A stretch of DNA of 64,000 bases from Castanea sativa (Eukaryota; Streptophyta; Magnoliopsida; Fagales; Fagaceae), in contig NC_134018.1 in the NCBI RefSeq assembly GCF_040712315.1, positions 12,482,835 to 12,546,834 on the forward strand, given 5' to 3'. Within the stretch, counting starts at the first letter, position 1. Each line of letters opens with the position of its first letter. A program made the translations under genes and the position numbers. The notes beneath the pieces are model-generated. The model was not told the origin of the DNA. It worked only from the letters and a program-made list of their open reading frames with translations, and ran no database searches. Below, one piece after another: positions 1 through 12,517 of this stretch.

Positions 1-193
1 CATGAAAAGCATAAACTCCATAAGAGACAAGACAGAAAAAAAAGCAAAAGAATGATAAACTGAAGACATAATGACGAGTTTTAACTTTTTAAAATTTTTA
101 CAATTATGGGTTATATAATTTATACTCATAGCCTTATTGATATTAACTTTTAATTTATTAAAAAAAAAAACAAAAATGAAAAAGACAAGGACA

Positions 194-289
194 TTATTGA
201 CATTGAATAGAGGGGTCACCTTTAGAGTCCAAAGTAGTAGTAGTAGTATCATCAGTAGAAGTAGAAGTAGAGTGATCCAAGGAAGCCAT
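194..289 (-). CDS. possible first coding exon of a gene running off the left edge
   Basis: On the minus strand an ATG opens a short reading frame of 31 codons starting MASLDHSTST and rich in Ser, Thr and Asp, ending in TAA. A TATA-like box lies about 100 bp upstream, which is good spacing for a short leader. A possible donor (AAAG then GTGACC) lies inside the frame, so this may be exon 1 of a gene whose remainder is outside the window. No family is recognised from such a low-complexity start. A chance ORF is a real alternative. Confidence 0.25.
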   Translation of the reverse strand: MASLDHSTSTSTDDTTTTTLDSKGDPSIQCQ

Positions 290-386
290 ATTTTATGCTG
301 AACAGAAAGATAGATATTGAGAGAATTTAGGACTTTCGTTTTCAGTAAGAAGAAGCTGTGGGGGATATGTAGGTTTAGTAGTGGCT

Positions 387-394
387 CTTAAATA
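387..394 (-). promoter_or_regulatory. TATA-like box upstream of the edge exon
   Basis: Minus-strand TATTTAAG sits about 100 bp before the ATG at 289. It is the only positional support that the small edge frame is a real first exon. Such motifs are common in AT-rich DNA. Confidence 0.25.
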
Positions 395-399
395 CTGAG

Positions 400-1596
400 C
401 CCTAGAGAGAAAGTCCACAAGTGAAGAATGGAAGGTGAGAAAAAAAAGGAACATTGTAGGAGTAGAATGTTAGTTGGCAAGGGTCGCTGTGTTTGGTGAC
501 TGAAGTGATTTATTTAACAAACACTGTATTAGAGCATTCAGAACATACTCAATTCCTTAGGAAATATAGCTACGAGTTTTTTATAACTGTACATATAGTC
601 CAAACTCCAAAAATATTATTTAATTAATGTGCTTTAGAGTTGAGACACCTATGTTAAGACATTAATTTGGATTAGACATGACTGTGTGTTTAGCTTGTGA
701 TCATAAAGTCCTTGTTTGTATTATTTAAAAACCAAAAGCAAGGCTAGAAAATAGGGGATAGGTTCTTGAGTTTTCTTCAACTTAGCTTATTCAGTCTTCC
801 AATTGAAATAAAACTTGTATCAGACATAAATTCCATTCAAACCGTACACATGATCACCTAAGTTTCGTTTTTTTTGATGATGTTGTAATGTACTTTCAGA
901 TTTTGAAGAGGTTTCATTTCTTCTTGTAGTACTCATTACATTTGTTGGTCGATAATGAATTTCCTATCCATGTATATGTTATCCAATCATCGTCAAATAA
1001 TTATCTTCAATATATAGAGTATACTTTCTTCCAGATTTTTTTTTTTTTTTTTTGTGCTTTTATTCTCATCATGATGTCGGTCTCAGTTATGCCCGCACAA
1101 AATTATTCTTAATTTTCCAGGCATGCAAAGAATTTGATACTCTCTCCACTATCAAATTTCCTTGAAACAATGAAATAGGTCAAAGATGGCATGAGCACTA
1201 TGATGCTTTTGAGACCTTTAAACATCATTATGTCCCATGGTGGATGGTCAATATTCTCATAAAGTGTTTAACTTTACGCCACAATCTCTTTTGTCGCAGG
1301 AAAAAAAATGGGCCCGAGATGAAGCATGCGGTTAAAGCAAACCATAGAAATAAAAGATAAATTGAACAATCTTTGGCACGTTGTTTATTAACTAACATAT
1401 ATTCATATTAGCATCAGAATAATTTTTATTTGTTAGAGATATCAAGGGTGAAGAACCGGACACGTTGTAATTAGTTTAGATATAACCTATTATGAAAATA
1501 AAAAGTAATCCTATAAAGTAAACCTAATCCTATATTTGAAGAATAATGCAAACTAAATTAGAGTTAGTCTTTTCATCAGGTCAAATAATGCTAATC

Positions 1597-1632
<36 letters not shown>

Positions 1633-2580
1633 GTAAATGCAAATTATACTTATCATCACCATATATTAATATAGATTAAATCCTGTCACACCAAAAATTA
1701 TCTTTTAAGCTATAAGACTCTTAACTCGTTACGGCATTTTGAAGTTTGAACAAATTTGACAACCAAAGAAGACTTGTGAATTATATTACTAAAAACCATT
1801 GACCAATTGATACTAGAACAAAACGTCAGGGATAAGGCATTTTTTTGGCTCTTAAAAAACTCCAAGTTGTTAGATTTGTTCTTATCTTAATCAAAGAATC
1901 TCTACTGTTGTGTAATAATATTCTTAGGATTTGAATCGATAACTGTAAAATTTTTGTTCTTTTCTTAATTAAGATATATCTACTATTGTGTAATAGTATC
2001 CTTAGAATTCAAATCAAAAACAATAAATCAAGTTATCACTATTGTTTCTGCTCCCAAAAAAAAAAAAAAAGTTATCACTACTGTTGTGTAATAGTACCTT
2101 TACTATTCAAATCAATAACAATAAAGCACACATACAGAGAACAAATTTTTTTACTTAGTTGCCATTATATTTAAATCGGGATAATATTAAAGAAAGTTTC
2201 ACTAAGAAAATAAGAAATTTACAATAGTAATACAAACACTCTTTCAAAAAACTAAAACTTTTTAAACTCACAATACTTTATTCTTTTAATCACTACATGA
2301 TACAGAACCACATCGACAAAAAAATCGAGAGATTATATATATATATACACACACATACTCACACAAAATTGGTGTAGGTTTGAGCTCCTATTGCAAACGT
2401 GAGTGTACAAAACTATTTTACTTGATGCACCCTCAAGCCGCCTCTTTATGCAAGAAGTCTCCGGTTATTTCTTACACAAATACTCTACATCCAACATGTA
2501 ATTTACTTACTAGAAAAAAAAAATTATCACGTAATTGATCCCCAAGTTGCTGTGCCCAAATTGGTGACCAAAACCTACAA
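400..2580. other. AT-rich stretch without recognisable gene
   Basis: About 2.2 kb of AT-rich DNA on both strands with homopolymer runs and one CT microsatellite. No reading frame here resembles a known protein, and I see no tRNA-like box pair, LTR ends or long inverted repeat. Confidence 0.5.
1600..1629. repeat. (CT)n microsatellite
   Basis: Uninterrupted CT dinucleotide run of about 15 units in otherwise unique AT-rich sequence. Confidence 0.95.
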
Positions 2581-2589
2581 AGAGCGTAT

Positions 2590-2891
2590 GTCTTTGTTGT
2601 ATTGTATGTGTATTTGAACTATATTCAAAGTGCATTTATATAGACAAACAGACTAAGATGGATAGTGCAACATTATAACGATTGTTGTATTGTATGTGTA
2701 TTTGAACTATATTCAAAGTGCATTTATATAGACAAACAAACTAAGATGGATAGTGCAACATTAGACAAACAGACTAAGATGGATAGTGCAACATTATAAC
2801 GATAGTACGACAGTATAATATACTGATTTACTGAATTTACACAAGATATGGTCTAGGCCTTGGACCTATATGCTAATTAACCATTATAACA
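2590..2891 (-). repeat. Ty1/copia 3' LTR remnant
   Basis: Read on the minus strand, a purine-rich GAGTTTGAGGGAAC is followed by TGTTATAATGG at 2891, the usual polypurine-tract/LTR junction. A related segment beginning TGTTAGAATGG ends at 4312, and both contain the TTGTATTGTATGTG and AAGATATGRTCTAGGC motifs. The outer boundary is not clear; it is set where similarity to the second copy stops. The LTR carries an internal 88-bp duplication. Confidence 0.45.
2594..2803. repeat. 88-bp tandem duplication inside a copia LTR
   Basis: A unit beginning TTGTTGTATTGTATGTG at 2594 recurs at 2682 with almost no change, and the last 40 bp or so (TAGACAAACAGACTAAGATG and following) appear a third time from 2762. 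The period is 88 bp. The near identity indicates a recent slippage or unequal exchange inside an older LTR remnant. Confidence 0.85.
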
Positions 2892-2892
2892 G

Positions 2893-3175
2893 TTCCCTCA
2901 AACTCGTGTTGTATTATGTGAGACCAACTTGAGTTTTGATAAAATTTCGCGGAAGCGTCCCAAATGGAAGGTGCTTGGTGAATATGTAACCTAGCTAACT
3001 AATCATGCATGGGGGGAAGTGGAGTTTACTTGCAGGGCTGCCTTGGAGCAAGTGGTGACACATGAAGTCCCAGAAAATTTCAATGTGGGATACGTTCATG
3101 AAGATGTCATTGTGTGCAATAAATTTGGATTACACTCTAATTGTCATAATAGATCTAGGATAGGAGACACCTAGA
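2893..3175 (-). pseudogene. Ty1/copia pol C-terminus (RNase H end), broken
   Basis: Minus-strand translation gives SKFIAHNDIFMNVSHIEIFW, then HHLLQGSP and, after a stop, YIFTKHLPFG. This matches the RNase H tail of Ty1/copia polyproteins, where 'IA.N..FHERTKHIE' and 'DIFTK' are landmarks. It lies directly upstream of the polypurine tract and LTR, as expected for the end of pol. In-frame stops and missing upstream domains show it is dead. The 1 kb between this and the second LTR copy has no recognisable pol, so most of the interior is deleted or replaced. Confidence 0.55.
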
Positions 3176-4144
3176 TCTTGCAGAGGCCAGATAGCCACAA
3201 GAGCTCTTAGGTGGTGTAAATTAGCAAGTGTTCTATACTCACATTATGTGAGAGTTAAGCATGTCAGATACTTTCCAAGTTGTTTCATAGCCATCAAATT
3301 TCAAACTGACGGAAAGAGTAGAAGTATAGTGGAGCCAAGTAATGATATTGATGATTTATGCTATCCCAATCTTCGAGAGTTGAGGCAAAGTCATGATCAT
3401 ATCTGTGATCTGTCTCCTCCTCTTTCTTTGTGGGGGCCTTACATTTTTAAGTGACAAAAATCCAAAGCTTATATATAACCTTTGAGGAAACTATGCATAG
3501 CCCAAGCCCAAAGAGAGTGATTGTCATCATTGAGAACCATGTGGAAGGGGAGAGAGTCGAGAGACATCATTTTGTGCCATTTAGAGGTTTCAAATGCACA
3601 AAAGAACTAGGATTTTCAAAGTAGCTCAAAAACTTGGTAAAAAGACACGATCAAAGTCAATGGTCAAGGAAGTCAATGACTAACGTGGCATTTGACTTGG
3701 CCTTAGTGTTGACATGGCACTTGATATTGTGGTAGCTAATGTGGCCCTTCGATGACATGATAAGTAAATTCCATGGTAAAGTGTGGTCGTGACACCTAAC
3801 ACATGGTAGGACAAGTGAGGTTCAATTGATAGGCATGTGAGCTGAGGCACATCGAGACATATAAGTGCATGAGATGTCACGATGGTGTGTGCTGCTCACA
3901 CGCCTAACAATAGAGGTCTCCCAATGCCTAAAGCAGCATGCGAAAGCATTTCTGGATGATTTTCTTGTGTGCCAATCCTTCGATCTAGGAGGTTGTTGTT
4001 CCAATCGATGAGTGTACATCTTGGATCCAACAGGGGCATCATTTTAAGGGCAACAGAGACAGCATTGAATGCTGCAGAGGAAGACGCCGAAAAAGAAGAG
4101 AGTATTTCTAGAGAGGCTCTAAATACCATTAAATAGCTGGATGT

Positions 4145-4312
4145 CTCTGTTGTATTGTATGTGCATCTAATTGTACAACTACATTCTAACACCTACATCT
4201 AATTGTACAACTAATACAATATATAGTACAATGATAGCACAAGAATGGAACAACGTTAAACAAGATATGATCTAGGCTTGATGTCTTGGGGTATATGCAA
4301 ACCATTCTAACA
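4145..4312 (-). repeat. second copia LTR remnant (5' side)
   Basis: On the minus strand it starts TGTTAGAATGGTTTGCATAT at 4312 and shares blocks with the LTR ending at 2891. A 30-bp block containing CACCTACATC and ACAACTA is duplicated inside it. No clear primer-binding site adjoins it, so the element is degraded and the boundary at 4145 is approximate. Confidence 0.35.
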
Positions 4313-4744
4313 CCTACATCCTCGACATTAGTTTCTGTAATGTCAAGCTTCGCCCAGGCAAAAAATTGCAGCCTTCCATTGTTTTGCTCTAAGCATTCTC
4401 ACCTTCTTAGAGTTGCAAAATTCTATTTGGGTCAGTAATGGGTAAGCCGTAAGCACCAAACCATTTTTAACCATTGAGAGTTTAGACCACATAGGTTATC
4501 AACCTTTTTTTTTTTTTGGTCTACTGGCTTTACGCAATAATAAAATACCCAAGGTTAAAATATAAAAACTTAAAAATTAAAAATAAAATTAAAAAGAAGA
4601 AGAAGAAAACGAGGAGGAGAAAAAAAGTAAAGAGGATCACCCTGAACCCCAAACTAGAAAGGTTCTAGTACAATAGTAATAGTAACTGTCTCTACCAACA
4701 CCAAATAGCTTTCTTATCTTTCTTTTCTTTTTTTTTTGGAAAAT

Positions 4745-4955
4745 GTTAACAAGCACCGCCCAATGCTTGTTAAAGTTTCATTTTTTGTGTTTCACTTTAA
4801 AAAAAATGAAAAAAATAGTTAAAACAATTATCAAAAGAGATTTAAAAAAATTGTCAAAAACTGAAAAACTGTTAAAAGTTGAAAAAGTTATCCAAATATT
4901 TACCCAAAATATGTTGTTAACGGGACCTTACAGTGCCCGTTAACACAACCCTTTC
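4745..4955. mobile_element. small hairpin-ended element (MITE-like)
   Basis: Both ends are short palindromes: GTTAACAAGCA facing TGCTTGTTAA at the left, GTTAACGGG facing CCCGTTAAC at the right, separated by AT-rich, noncoding DNA. This paired-hairpin plan is typical of small non-autonomous DNA elements. No target duplication could be fixed, and the A-rich reading frame through it is not credible as protein. Confidence 0.4.
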
Positions 4956-4959
4956 TTTT

Positions 4960-5950
4960 TTTATATGAACACTAACCTCCCCCAACAAGGATATCTAACT
5001 GTAAAAACTAAAAACATACAATCCCACAAATTTTTACACCAAGATCCGACAAAAAGTGGACTGAACCTACTATTTCTAAGTTCTAACCCATATATTTCTC
5101 AACCAAAAAATAATAAGCTCTAACCCGTATGATTCACAAAAATAAATAAATAAATAAATTCTAAACCATATCCCTTCCCAAGTCCTAGACTCCTAGAGCC
5201 TAAAATCCTCCTCCTAAATCCTACCCCTTCCCAATCCAAATTCCAGTCTTTCATATATATATTCAGAGTCTTTCATATATTAGTACACTGTTGCAAATTA
5301 AATATGATAGAATTGAAGTAATGTGGACAAGAGTCAAAGGACTGCCCGTAGGAATTTAACAACTAATAATTAGGGTACATTAAGCCTAAGCCTGATAGAG
5401 CAACTGCTCATCATTCTCACGCCTTTTACTAATCTGCCCTTTTGTGAAATACATATTTCATAAAGCTCACTAGCTTAAATTGCCATTGCAATATGACTAT
5501 GAATTCTTGTATTGTACAAGAATTCCATGTGTATTAGTTGGGAGTACAAACTATATGGTAAAGCAGGGATTTACCTACGCCACAAATTCAAACACATTCA
5601 AACATGCAGATTCTGATATTCATGACCAAGGATATCTTAACTTCCAAAGATCACCTTGGACTCATCAGTTGAATCTAACCGAAGCCTCAATTATAGCCAT
5701 GTAAAAAATAAACAACAATTAGCAACATGACCAAGACTTTAACATCCTATTTTGACAGTGCTTGTTATTAAGGATGGAACAAGTAGTAATAAGTTCCATA
5801 ATCATCCCACATTACACAGCAACTAGAATACTAAAACACACCAGAAACAGAGTGTAGAGTATTGAACACACTAAAACCTTAAGATAACATGACAGAAAAA
5901 CACTTGGATAGTGTCTGGAACATATAAGGGCATAAAGCTTTCAGTTGCTG
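4960..5950. other. region downstream of the eIF1 gene
   Basis: AT-rich sequence containing the presumed 3' untranslated region of the minus-strand eIF1 gene near its right end. TTATT motifs (minus-strand AATAA) around 5760-5770 could serve as a poly(A) signal. No other gene seen. Confidence 0.4.
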
Positions 5951-5954
5951 CAGC

Positions 5955-7338
5955 TCAGAAACCATGAATTTTGATATTTTCTTTCTTCACAATTCCAGCC
6001 TGTTATCCACAATCAAGACAAAAGAAAGCAAAAATTAGGACTGAACCACACCAAATTTTCTACTGCAACAAGTAAATTAATTACTTCACTTTATGCACAT
6101 TTCAAGTCCAGAAAACTGGATTTCTTTCCTTCCTATCCCACAAATTTATTGCACCTTTATTTTACCTCTGAAAATTGTCAGCATGCAATTCTTTATTTAT
6201 CAAATGTCATCATATGGAGAAAATAAAAAGGAAAGCAAGCATTTCAATGGATTGTTACCATTTAAGCATGGCATCAATAACATATTCACCAGAAAAAAAG
6301 ATCACCAATAGTCATACCATCAAACATTTAACTTTGTCCTGGCAAATCTAAGATGTGGTAAGTAGTTACCTGGACAAGGAAGGTGGAAACATTCTTCCTC
6401 TGATCACCTTGAAGTTGAATAACCTGTACACACAAGAATATCAGAATTTGAGGAGAACACAACAATTATTAGGTTTAGAAAAAGGCAAACAAGAGCAGAG
6501 CATGGCTCTAAAGCCTACCTGTCCTAGTTCGGGGTCCTGGACTACAGTACCATTGCAGCAAAATTCCTTCTTAAGGTCTTTGAGTATCTTGTTGTAGCTG
6601 TATTCTTTCTTCAAACCCTGCACAGTTGTCAGGCTCTTTCTACCGTTCCGCTGCTGTATACGAATGTGCACATACTCTTTTGTCCCAGCACCGGAGTCCT
6701 CAGCATTTGCGTCAGCAAACGGATCTATACCCAGCCCACAAGGACAACAAACTAATTAGAATTTCCATTGGAGGAAGAGGGAGAGAGAAAATCTATATTG
6801 GAGAGGCACAACTAACACAACCTCACTCCCACCACTCTACGTTCACAGCTAACAGAGTCAATTTTTTTTTTATCCTCATATTTATTTCAAACATCAGTCA
6901 TAGCTTTACCATATGACAATGTCCCAGCCATCATGTTATAATCAGTGTATTATGGCTTTTTAAAAACAACTTGGCATTCAGAATCCTTAAAAGTGTTTTT
7001 TTTTTTTCATCATATGGCTGACTCCAACTAGCCTGTTGAGTATCCATAGCCGACCCAAAAATTTAGGGACTAAGGATTTTTTTTTTTTGTTACAAGAAAA
7101 AATAGAAAAACATATTTTGGAAATATTTTTTATTTATTTATTACATTTCAAAAGGGGAAGAGGGGATTTGAACCCTGAAACCTACAGGTCATTAGCTGCA
7201 CTCAAAATCCTGTCTCAAGAAATTTTTTGCATGTGAAGACAAGGAAAATCATATGACATTTAAATAAGAGCAAAAATCAAACAGAAGAAAAGTAGACATA
7301 CCAAAGGCAGTAGGAATTTGGGAGTCGAGTTCAGACAT
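5955..7338 (-). CDS. SUI1: translation initiation factor eIF1 (SUI1), four coding exons
   Basis: eIF1 binds the 40S subunit in the cytoplasm and enforces AUG selection during scanning. The gene reads on the minus strand as exons 7338-7302, 6724-6519, 6423-6370 and 5999-5955. All introns have GT-AG ends, and the joined frame is 342 nt for 113 residues, the usual length of plant SUI1. The start MSELDSQIPTAF is the standard plant eIF1 N-terminus; GRKSLTTVQGLKKEYSYNKI and the C-terminal KKENIKIHGF are family landmarks. A further intron (8198-7389) separates the ATG exon from a CT-rich leader exon. No stop or frameshift is seen, so it looks functional. It is the only clear housekeeping gene in the window. 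Confidence 0.95.
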
Positions 7339-8198
7339 GAAACTTGGCTGATTAAATCGAACCAACTAACAACCAGAATTCTTCAGACCTGAATTATAGG
7401 GTGAAACCACATCAGAATGCCAAACAATGATGAATATATATAATAGTGCCTATTATCATCATATACAATTACAACTACACAGGTTATCTCTCATCAACCA
7501 TACCACACTTCCAAGTAGAAGACTCAGGCAAAACAAAACAACAATCTATATGAAAAACAAAACAGGGTTACAAGGAGCAATTGGGCAAATTCAGAAACAC
7601 AACACCTTTCAAATCAAAGTCCTATAAAATCGCTACACTAATAACAGCAGTCACAATCAAATTCAATTACACAAACATACAAATTGATAGATAAATGAAA
7701 ACGAAGCAACAAAAATCCAAAACAAGACAAACCCAACAAAATAAAGCTTTGATCGTATGATGTTTAGCTCCTAACACAACAAAATCCAAAAGGGTAATAC
7801 CAAAAAGAACATAGCACAAGCAACAAACTTTACCAAAAACAAAATAACTCATCCCAAATCGTACATAAACATTAAAAGACATGCTTGATCTACCTGCAGA
7901 GTTTCACAAAGTCTCTTAATAAAAGCGATAAAAGAATAAAACTTTAGGACCCATACACATAAATACATACCTTTTCAGTTAGATTCTAAGAAAAAATCAG
8001 ACAAAAGACCAAAATAGAAAGTTAGATAGGAAAGGCACAAAATTTAAACACGAATCATGGAACAGAGAAACAAATATAATCATCCAAAGCCAAAATTCGA
8101 ATTCCAAAATCGAAACAGATTAAAAAATGAAACCCTAAGTTAACCAAATATAAGATCGGATCGCGAAGAATTGTGAGAGGGAAAAGAAAGAAGAGTAC

Positions 8199-8350
8199 CA
8201 GATCCGAAGGTTAGAGTTTCGAAATTGGGCGTCGGTGGTGAGAGACGGAAACCCTAAAATTCGGATTAAAAAAAAAAGACCTTTCTCTCTCTCTGTGCGT
8301 GTATCGCTCGCTCGCTCGCTCTTATCGAAGGCTGTTTGGTGAGAGAGAAA
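8199..8350 (-). other. eIF1 5' leader exon
   Basis: The minus strand shows a CT-rich leader with a CGCT repeat, ending GGATCTG before the donor GTACTC. The matching acceptor is ATAATTCAG at 7389, so an 810-bp leader intron is inferred. Leader introns are common in plant translation-factor genes. The 5' end is estimated from the TATA box. Confidence 0.6.
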
Positions 8351-8378
8351 AGTGAATGGACATGAGAGGCTTTGACAA

Positions 8379-8386
8379 AATATATA
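8379..8386 (-). promoter_or_regulatory. TATA box of the eIF1 gene
   Basis: Minus-strand CTATATATTTT lies about 30 bp before the start of the CT-rich leader. Position and sequence agree with a normal plant core promoter. Confidence 0.6.
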
Positions 8387-8765
8387 GCGCTTATAATATT
8401 CTGAATTTTTATTTATTATTATTATTTTTTTAATACATTTATTTTTCTAAAAAAGGGTCTGTAAGGTCGGTGTCACGCATAATCACGCAATAAAAAGGGA
8501 TGGGAGTGTGTTGGTTCGCAACTTCACCTCACATTTTGGAATAAATTTTAAAAATAATTAATTAAAGGATAGGGACTAGGAGTGGGTAACTTGGCCCGTT
8601 AGTCAACCCAACCAATTTGGGATGGGGGAGAAACAAAATTTTTTGGTGTTTCGAAATTGCGTGATTAGATTGATTGATTACAGTCGCTTTATTAGAAGAT
8701 GGGCGGTGGTTGAATCAAAATTCACTCATGGAGTTGGTGTCTAATTCGGAAGACGCATGAGACCG

Positions 8766-8924
8766 AAAAATTATTAAGTATTATAAATGTGTATTCTCTC
8801 ATCTCACATAAATGGTAGATCTCATCATGAATTTAATTAGTGAGACCTACCATTCATGTGAGAATAGGAAGTACGCATTTATGGTACTCCGGAAGTACAC
8901 AATAATTTTTCCATGAGACCTACC
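8766..8924. mobile_element. foldback MITE
   Basis: The left arm starts AAAAATTATTAAGTA and runs through ACATAAATGGTAG; the right arm, reverse complemented, gives AAAAATTATTGTGTA through ACATGAATGGTAG. The two arms of about 65 bp pair almost throughout, with a short loop. No coding capacity. It sits about 400 bp upstream of the eIF1 promoter. Confidence 0.65.
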
Positions 8925-9029
8925 TCTCACAGTGTCATAGGGTCAATTTTTTTTCACTCAAACTTTCTGTCTGTGATGGCCCTAGTCCTTGATTTAGTCT
9001 CAGCCAACGCCACACACACATTGCAATAA

Positions 9030-10025
9030 TAATTAGAACAAATTATATAGGGACGTTTAAACGTACAGTTTACACAATATTTACAGGGAACCCACCCCCA
9101 ACCTTTATTACTTAGTCTCAAATACAAAGGAAACCCCTTTACAAGCCTAGAGAATTACATAGAATTTTCCCAAGGCCAAATACACTTTGTTGTTGACACC
9201 CCCTTCAGCCTTAGGGTTAAATACACAGAATTAACTACTATAACAATTATTGCCTAGTAACAGCCTGGGTCTTGGACAATCTGCCACTTGTGTTCTGACT
9301 TAGGACACCTTCAACTGACGCTGTCTTGGCCTACTCTCCAAGTTTCCAGCCCCTACACAGCAGGTCTGATCATCAAGAAAGTTAGGAACTGCTTGGTAAC
9401 TGTCACTGCACATGCACAGCCCATGTCTCAGCAGACCATAAGGCCTCTGCCCATCCTCCAACAGCCCACACAACATGTTCTCACACATTTTAAGAGGCTT
9501 GGCCCATGCTCAAGGCCTCCTATCAACACTACAGCTCACACAGCATGCCCACATGTAGCACACAAAGTAACTGTCATCAACACACTAGCACTTGTCCATG
9601 CATTCAGCCACCACCACTAGCCCAATCCTTGCACACAACATTTAATCATCACAACAACCCAGCCTTGCCTTGCACTCAAGCCACCAAGCTCACACACAAG
9701 AAACTAACAACTAAGCCACCTATGCCATACACCACCACATAGGGTCAGCACCATCTCTACCCACCATGGCTTTCCTCTGTCACAGCCTTGGGGCATCATG
9801 TGGAGCAAGGTGCCTCCACATGCTACCCCCTCATTCCAGCTCATCGATCCAACTCGAGTAGGGAGACTAGACAGATCCCCTTCAAAGAGCCCTTAGAAGC
9901 ATCACTAGTCAGGCATGAGAAGGTATGAGTATGTTGAGAAAACATGAAGCCAAGTGATTGACTCAATGCTGCCTAAGTACCCTCATTCCTTATGCCATCA
10001 TTAGTAACAAGTAAAGCTCATAACA
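9030..10025 (-). repeat. 3' LTR of the truncated chromovirus (outer end uncertain)
   Basis: On the minus strand the polyprotein stop codon overlaps a purine-rich GTGGGGGTGATT and then TGTTATGAGC at 10025, the expected polypurine-tract/LTR start. The next kilobase has no gene and is C-rich on the plus strand. No second LTR exists in the window, so the far end cannot be set by comparison; 9030 is a guess near a minus-strand TATA-like motif. Confidence 0.4.
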
Positions 10026-12516
10026 AATCACCCCCACTAGAAGAAGCCGACATCCTCATCGATAGGGTATCTTCAAATACCTTCACTTCCTTTTCAAACT
10101 GCCATAAAATCAATGCCTTCTCCCAACTTGCTTCCGTTTTAACTGCCTCTTTCCACTTAACTAAGTAATAAGTTATCATGTTTCCACCCTTTTGATAACC
10201 TGTTACCTTCTTGTCAAGAATTCTGTCTAGTTCACAATCAAATTGTACCATAACAGTAAGTAGGGCATGCCTTACCTCATTCCTTGCAGGATCTTGGTCA
10301 TCCTCATGATAAGGCTTTAGAAAGCTCACATGAACTGTAGGGTGAATCTGCAACCTTTCATGCAATTTCAACTTGTAAACAACATTACCAATTCTCTTCA
10401 TAATTTCAAAGGGACCATCATACTTTGGAATTAAACCTTGGAGCACACTCTCACTTCTAAACTTTCTCCAAACCTATGGAGTTAACTGCAACAGCACTTT
10501 ATCCCAACCTAGAACTCAAAAGACCTCCTCCCTTTATCAACATACTTCTTCATTCGCCCCTGTGCTTTTAACAAACTATCTTGTGCTTCTTGCATCAATT
10601 CTTGTTTAGCAATAACAAATATGTATGCTGCGGGATGCCTACTCCCTGAACGCTGCTTTGCAATCTCATGAGGTGTTAGGGGCTACTGTCCCATTGCCAA
10701 CTCGAATGGACTCGTTCCCATTGAAGAAGACTTGTGCATATTATAAGCAAATTGTGCTAAATCCAACAAGTCCAACCAGTTTTTTTGACTTGCAGTCACA
10801 TAGTGCCTCAAGTAATCTTCTAATACAACATTGATCTTCTCGGTCTAACCATCTGTTTGTGGGTGATTAGCGGTAAAGAACTTCAACTATGAACCCAGCA
10901 ACCCAAACAAAACTATCCAAAACCGACCAGTGAAACGAAAGTCTCTATCACTCACAATATCTTCAGGCAACCCAAAGTACTTCACCATATTTCTGTAAAA
11001 CAGATCAGCAGCTACCTCCGCTGTGCAAGTACTTGGTGCAGCCATAAACACTGCATACTTAAAAAATCGATCAACCATTACAAAAACTGAACCCATTCCC
11101 TTCACTTTAGGCATACCAGTAATGAAATCCATCGAAACAAAAATCCATGGACTTTCCGGTATAAGAAAAGGTTGTAGCAAACCAGCTTCCTTTTGAGTTA
11201 ACCCCTTATCTTGTTGACAAACTAGACAAGTCTTAACATGTAACTCAATGTCTAACTCCATCTTAGGCCAATAGTAAGAACAGGAGAGTAAAGCATTCAT
11301 TCTGTCCTTACCAGGATGTCCTGCCCATTGTGGATCATGAGTCTCTTTCAACAACTCCCTACGGATCTTCCTACTAGGAACAAACAACTTACCACCCTTT
11401 GCATATAGCAACCCATCTTCAAGCCAGTAGCGATGTACAAGGCCTGCAGTCACATCTTGCACCAATTTTAGGTAAGTGACATCAAGCTTTGAACTTTCCT
11501 TGATCCTTTACACAAAATCTTACTCAACTCTAGTCGAGACAGCAATATACTCTTGCACTTGTTTGCGGCTAAGTGCATCTGTTACTTGGTTATGTCTGCC
11601 AGGCTTGTGCTCCCACACAAAATCATATTCTTGCAACAACTCTTGCCATCTAGCTTGCTTAGGAGACAGCTAGCAAACAATACACTCTCCATGCTAGCAA
11701 ACAATGAACCACAACAATCATTTCCTTCTCATGTGCTGAACATTTCTATTCCGCTTCATTCAACTTCCTACTTTCATAGGCAACTACCACTTGCTTTGTC
11801 AGAAGCATCAATATGGACTTCAAATTGCAACTCAAAATCTAGCAAACGCAATACCGGCTCACTCGACACAACAACTTTGAGCTTCTTAAAAGCTTCTTGG
11901 CATGCATCTGTCCACACCCATTTCTTGTCATTTTTTAGTAAATCTATAAGAGGAGCAACCTTTTTGGAATACTCTTGAATAAACTTCCTATAATAGTTAG
12001 TCAATCCAAAGAAGACCATAACTCAGCAACTTTACTTGGTGGAGGCCAATCAAGAATAGCCTGCACCTTCTTCTCATCCATTTTCACAAGACCTTTGTTG
12101 ACCTTATGCCCTAGAAACAAAATCTCTTGTAGGGCAAACTCACACTTCTCGTTCTTGACATACAATTGATGTTCCCTCAATTTGGACAGCATCTTTCTAA
12201 GGTGTTCCAAGTGATCCTCCAAGGACTCACTATATATCACTATGTCATCTAAGTAAACCATAACAAAACAATCTACAGACTTATACAATACATCATTCAT
12301 CAAATTGCAGAATGTAGGAGGGGCATTTGTTAAACCAAAAGGCATAACTAGAAATTCATAAGAACCATACCGAGTCACACAAGTTGTCTTTGGTTCATCC
12401 CCTTCAGCAATCCTTACTTGCCAATAACCTGATCTCAAGTCCAGCTTGGTGAAGTAAGTGGCTTTGCATAGTCTGTCAAACTAATCTAGAATCAAAGGAA
12501 CCGGGTACTTGTTCTG
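10018..12516 (-). pseudogene. chromovirus (Ty3/gypsy) pol fragment: RT, RNase H, integrase, chromodomain
   Basis: Minus-strand pieces follow pol order. Reverse transcriptase (12516-12001) has LRSGYWQVRI-like start and VYLDDIVIYS. The RNase H entry has [12 protein letters not shown]. Integrase (11465-10700) has the H/H...CLVCQ zinc site, MDFITGMP and IVSDRDF for the first two catalytic Asp, then NHPQTDG and TEKIN with the Glu. A chromodomain follows (YYLVKWK, SWEKA) to the stop at 10018. The chromodomain assigns it to the chromoviruses, which use it to target chromatin. Frameshifts and stops divide it, and gag, protease and the start of RT are missing, so it is a dead 5'-truncated copy. The clade within chromoviruses is not resolved. 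Confidence 0.85.
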
Positions 12517-12517
12517 T

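Noticed and set aside
7150..7185. Minus-strand GGGTTCAAATCCCC resembling a B box inside the eIF1 intron
   Set aside because: No A box at the right distance; probably a fragment of a repeat within the intron.
9288..9742. Plus-strand frames of 110 and 78 codons
   Set aside because: They lie in the presumed chromovirus LTR, are low in complexity (Pro/Thr/His) and overlap in different frames; no family resemblance.
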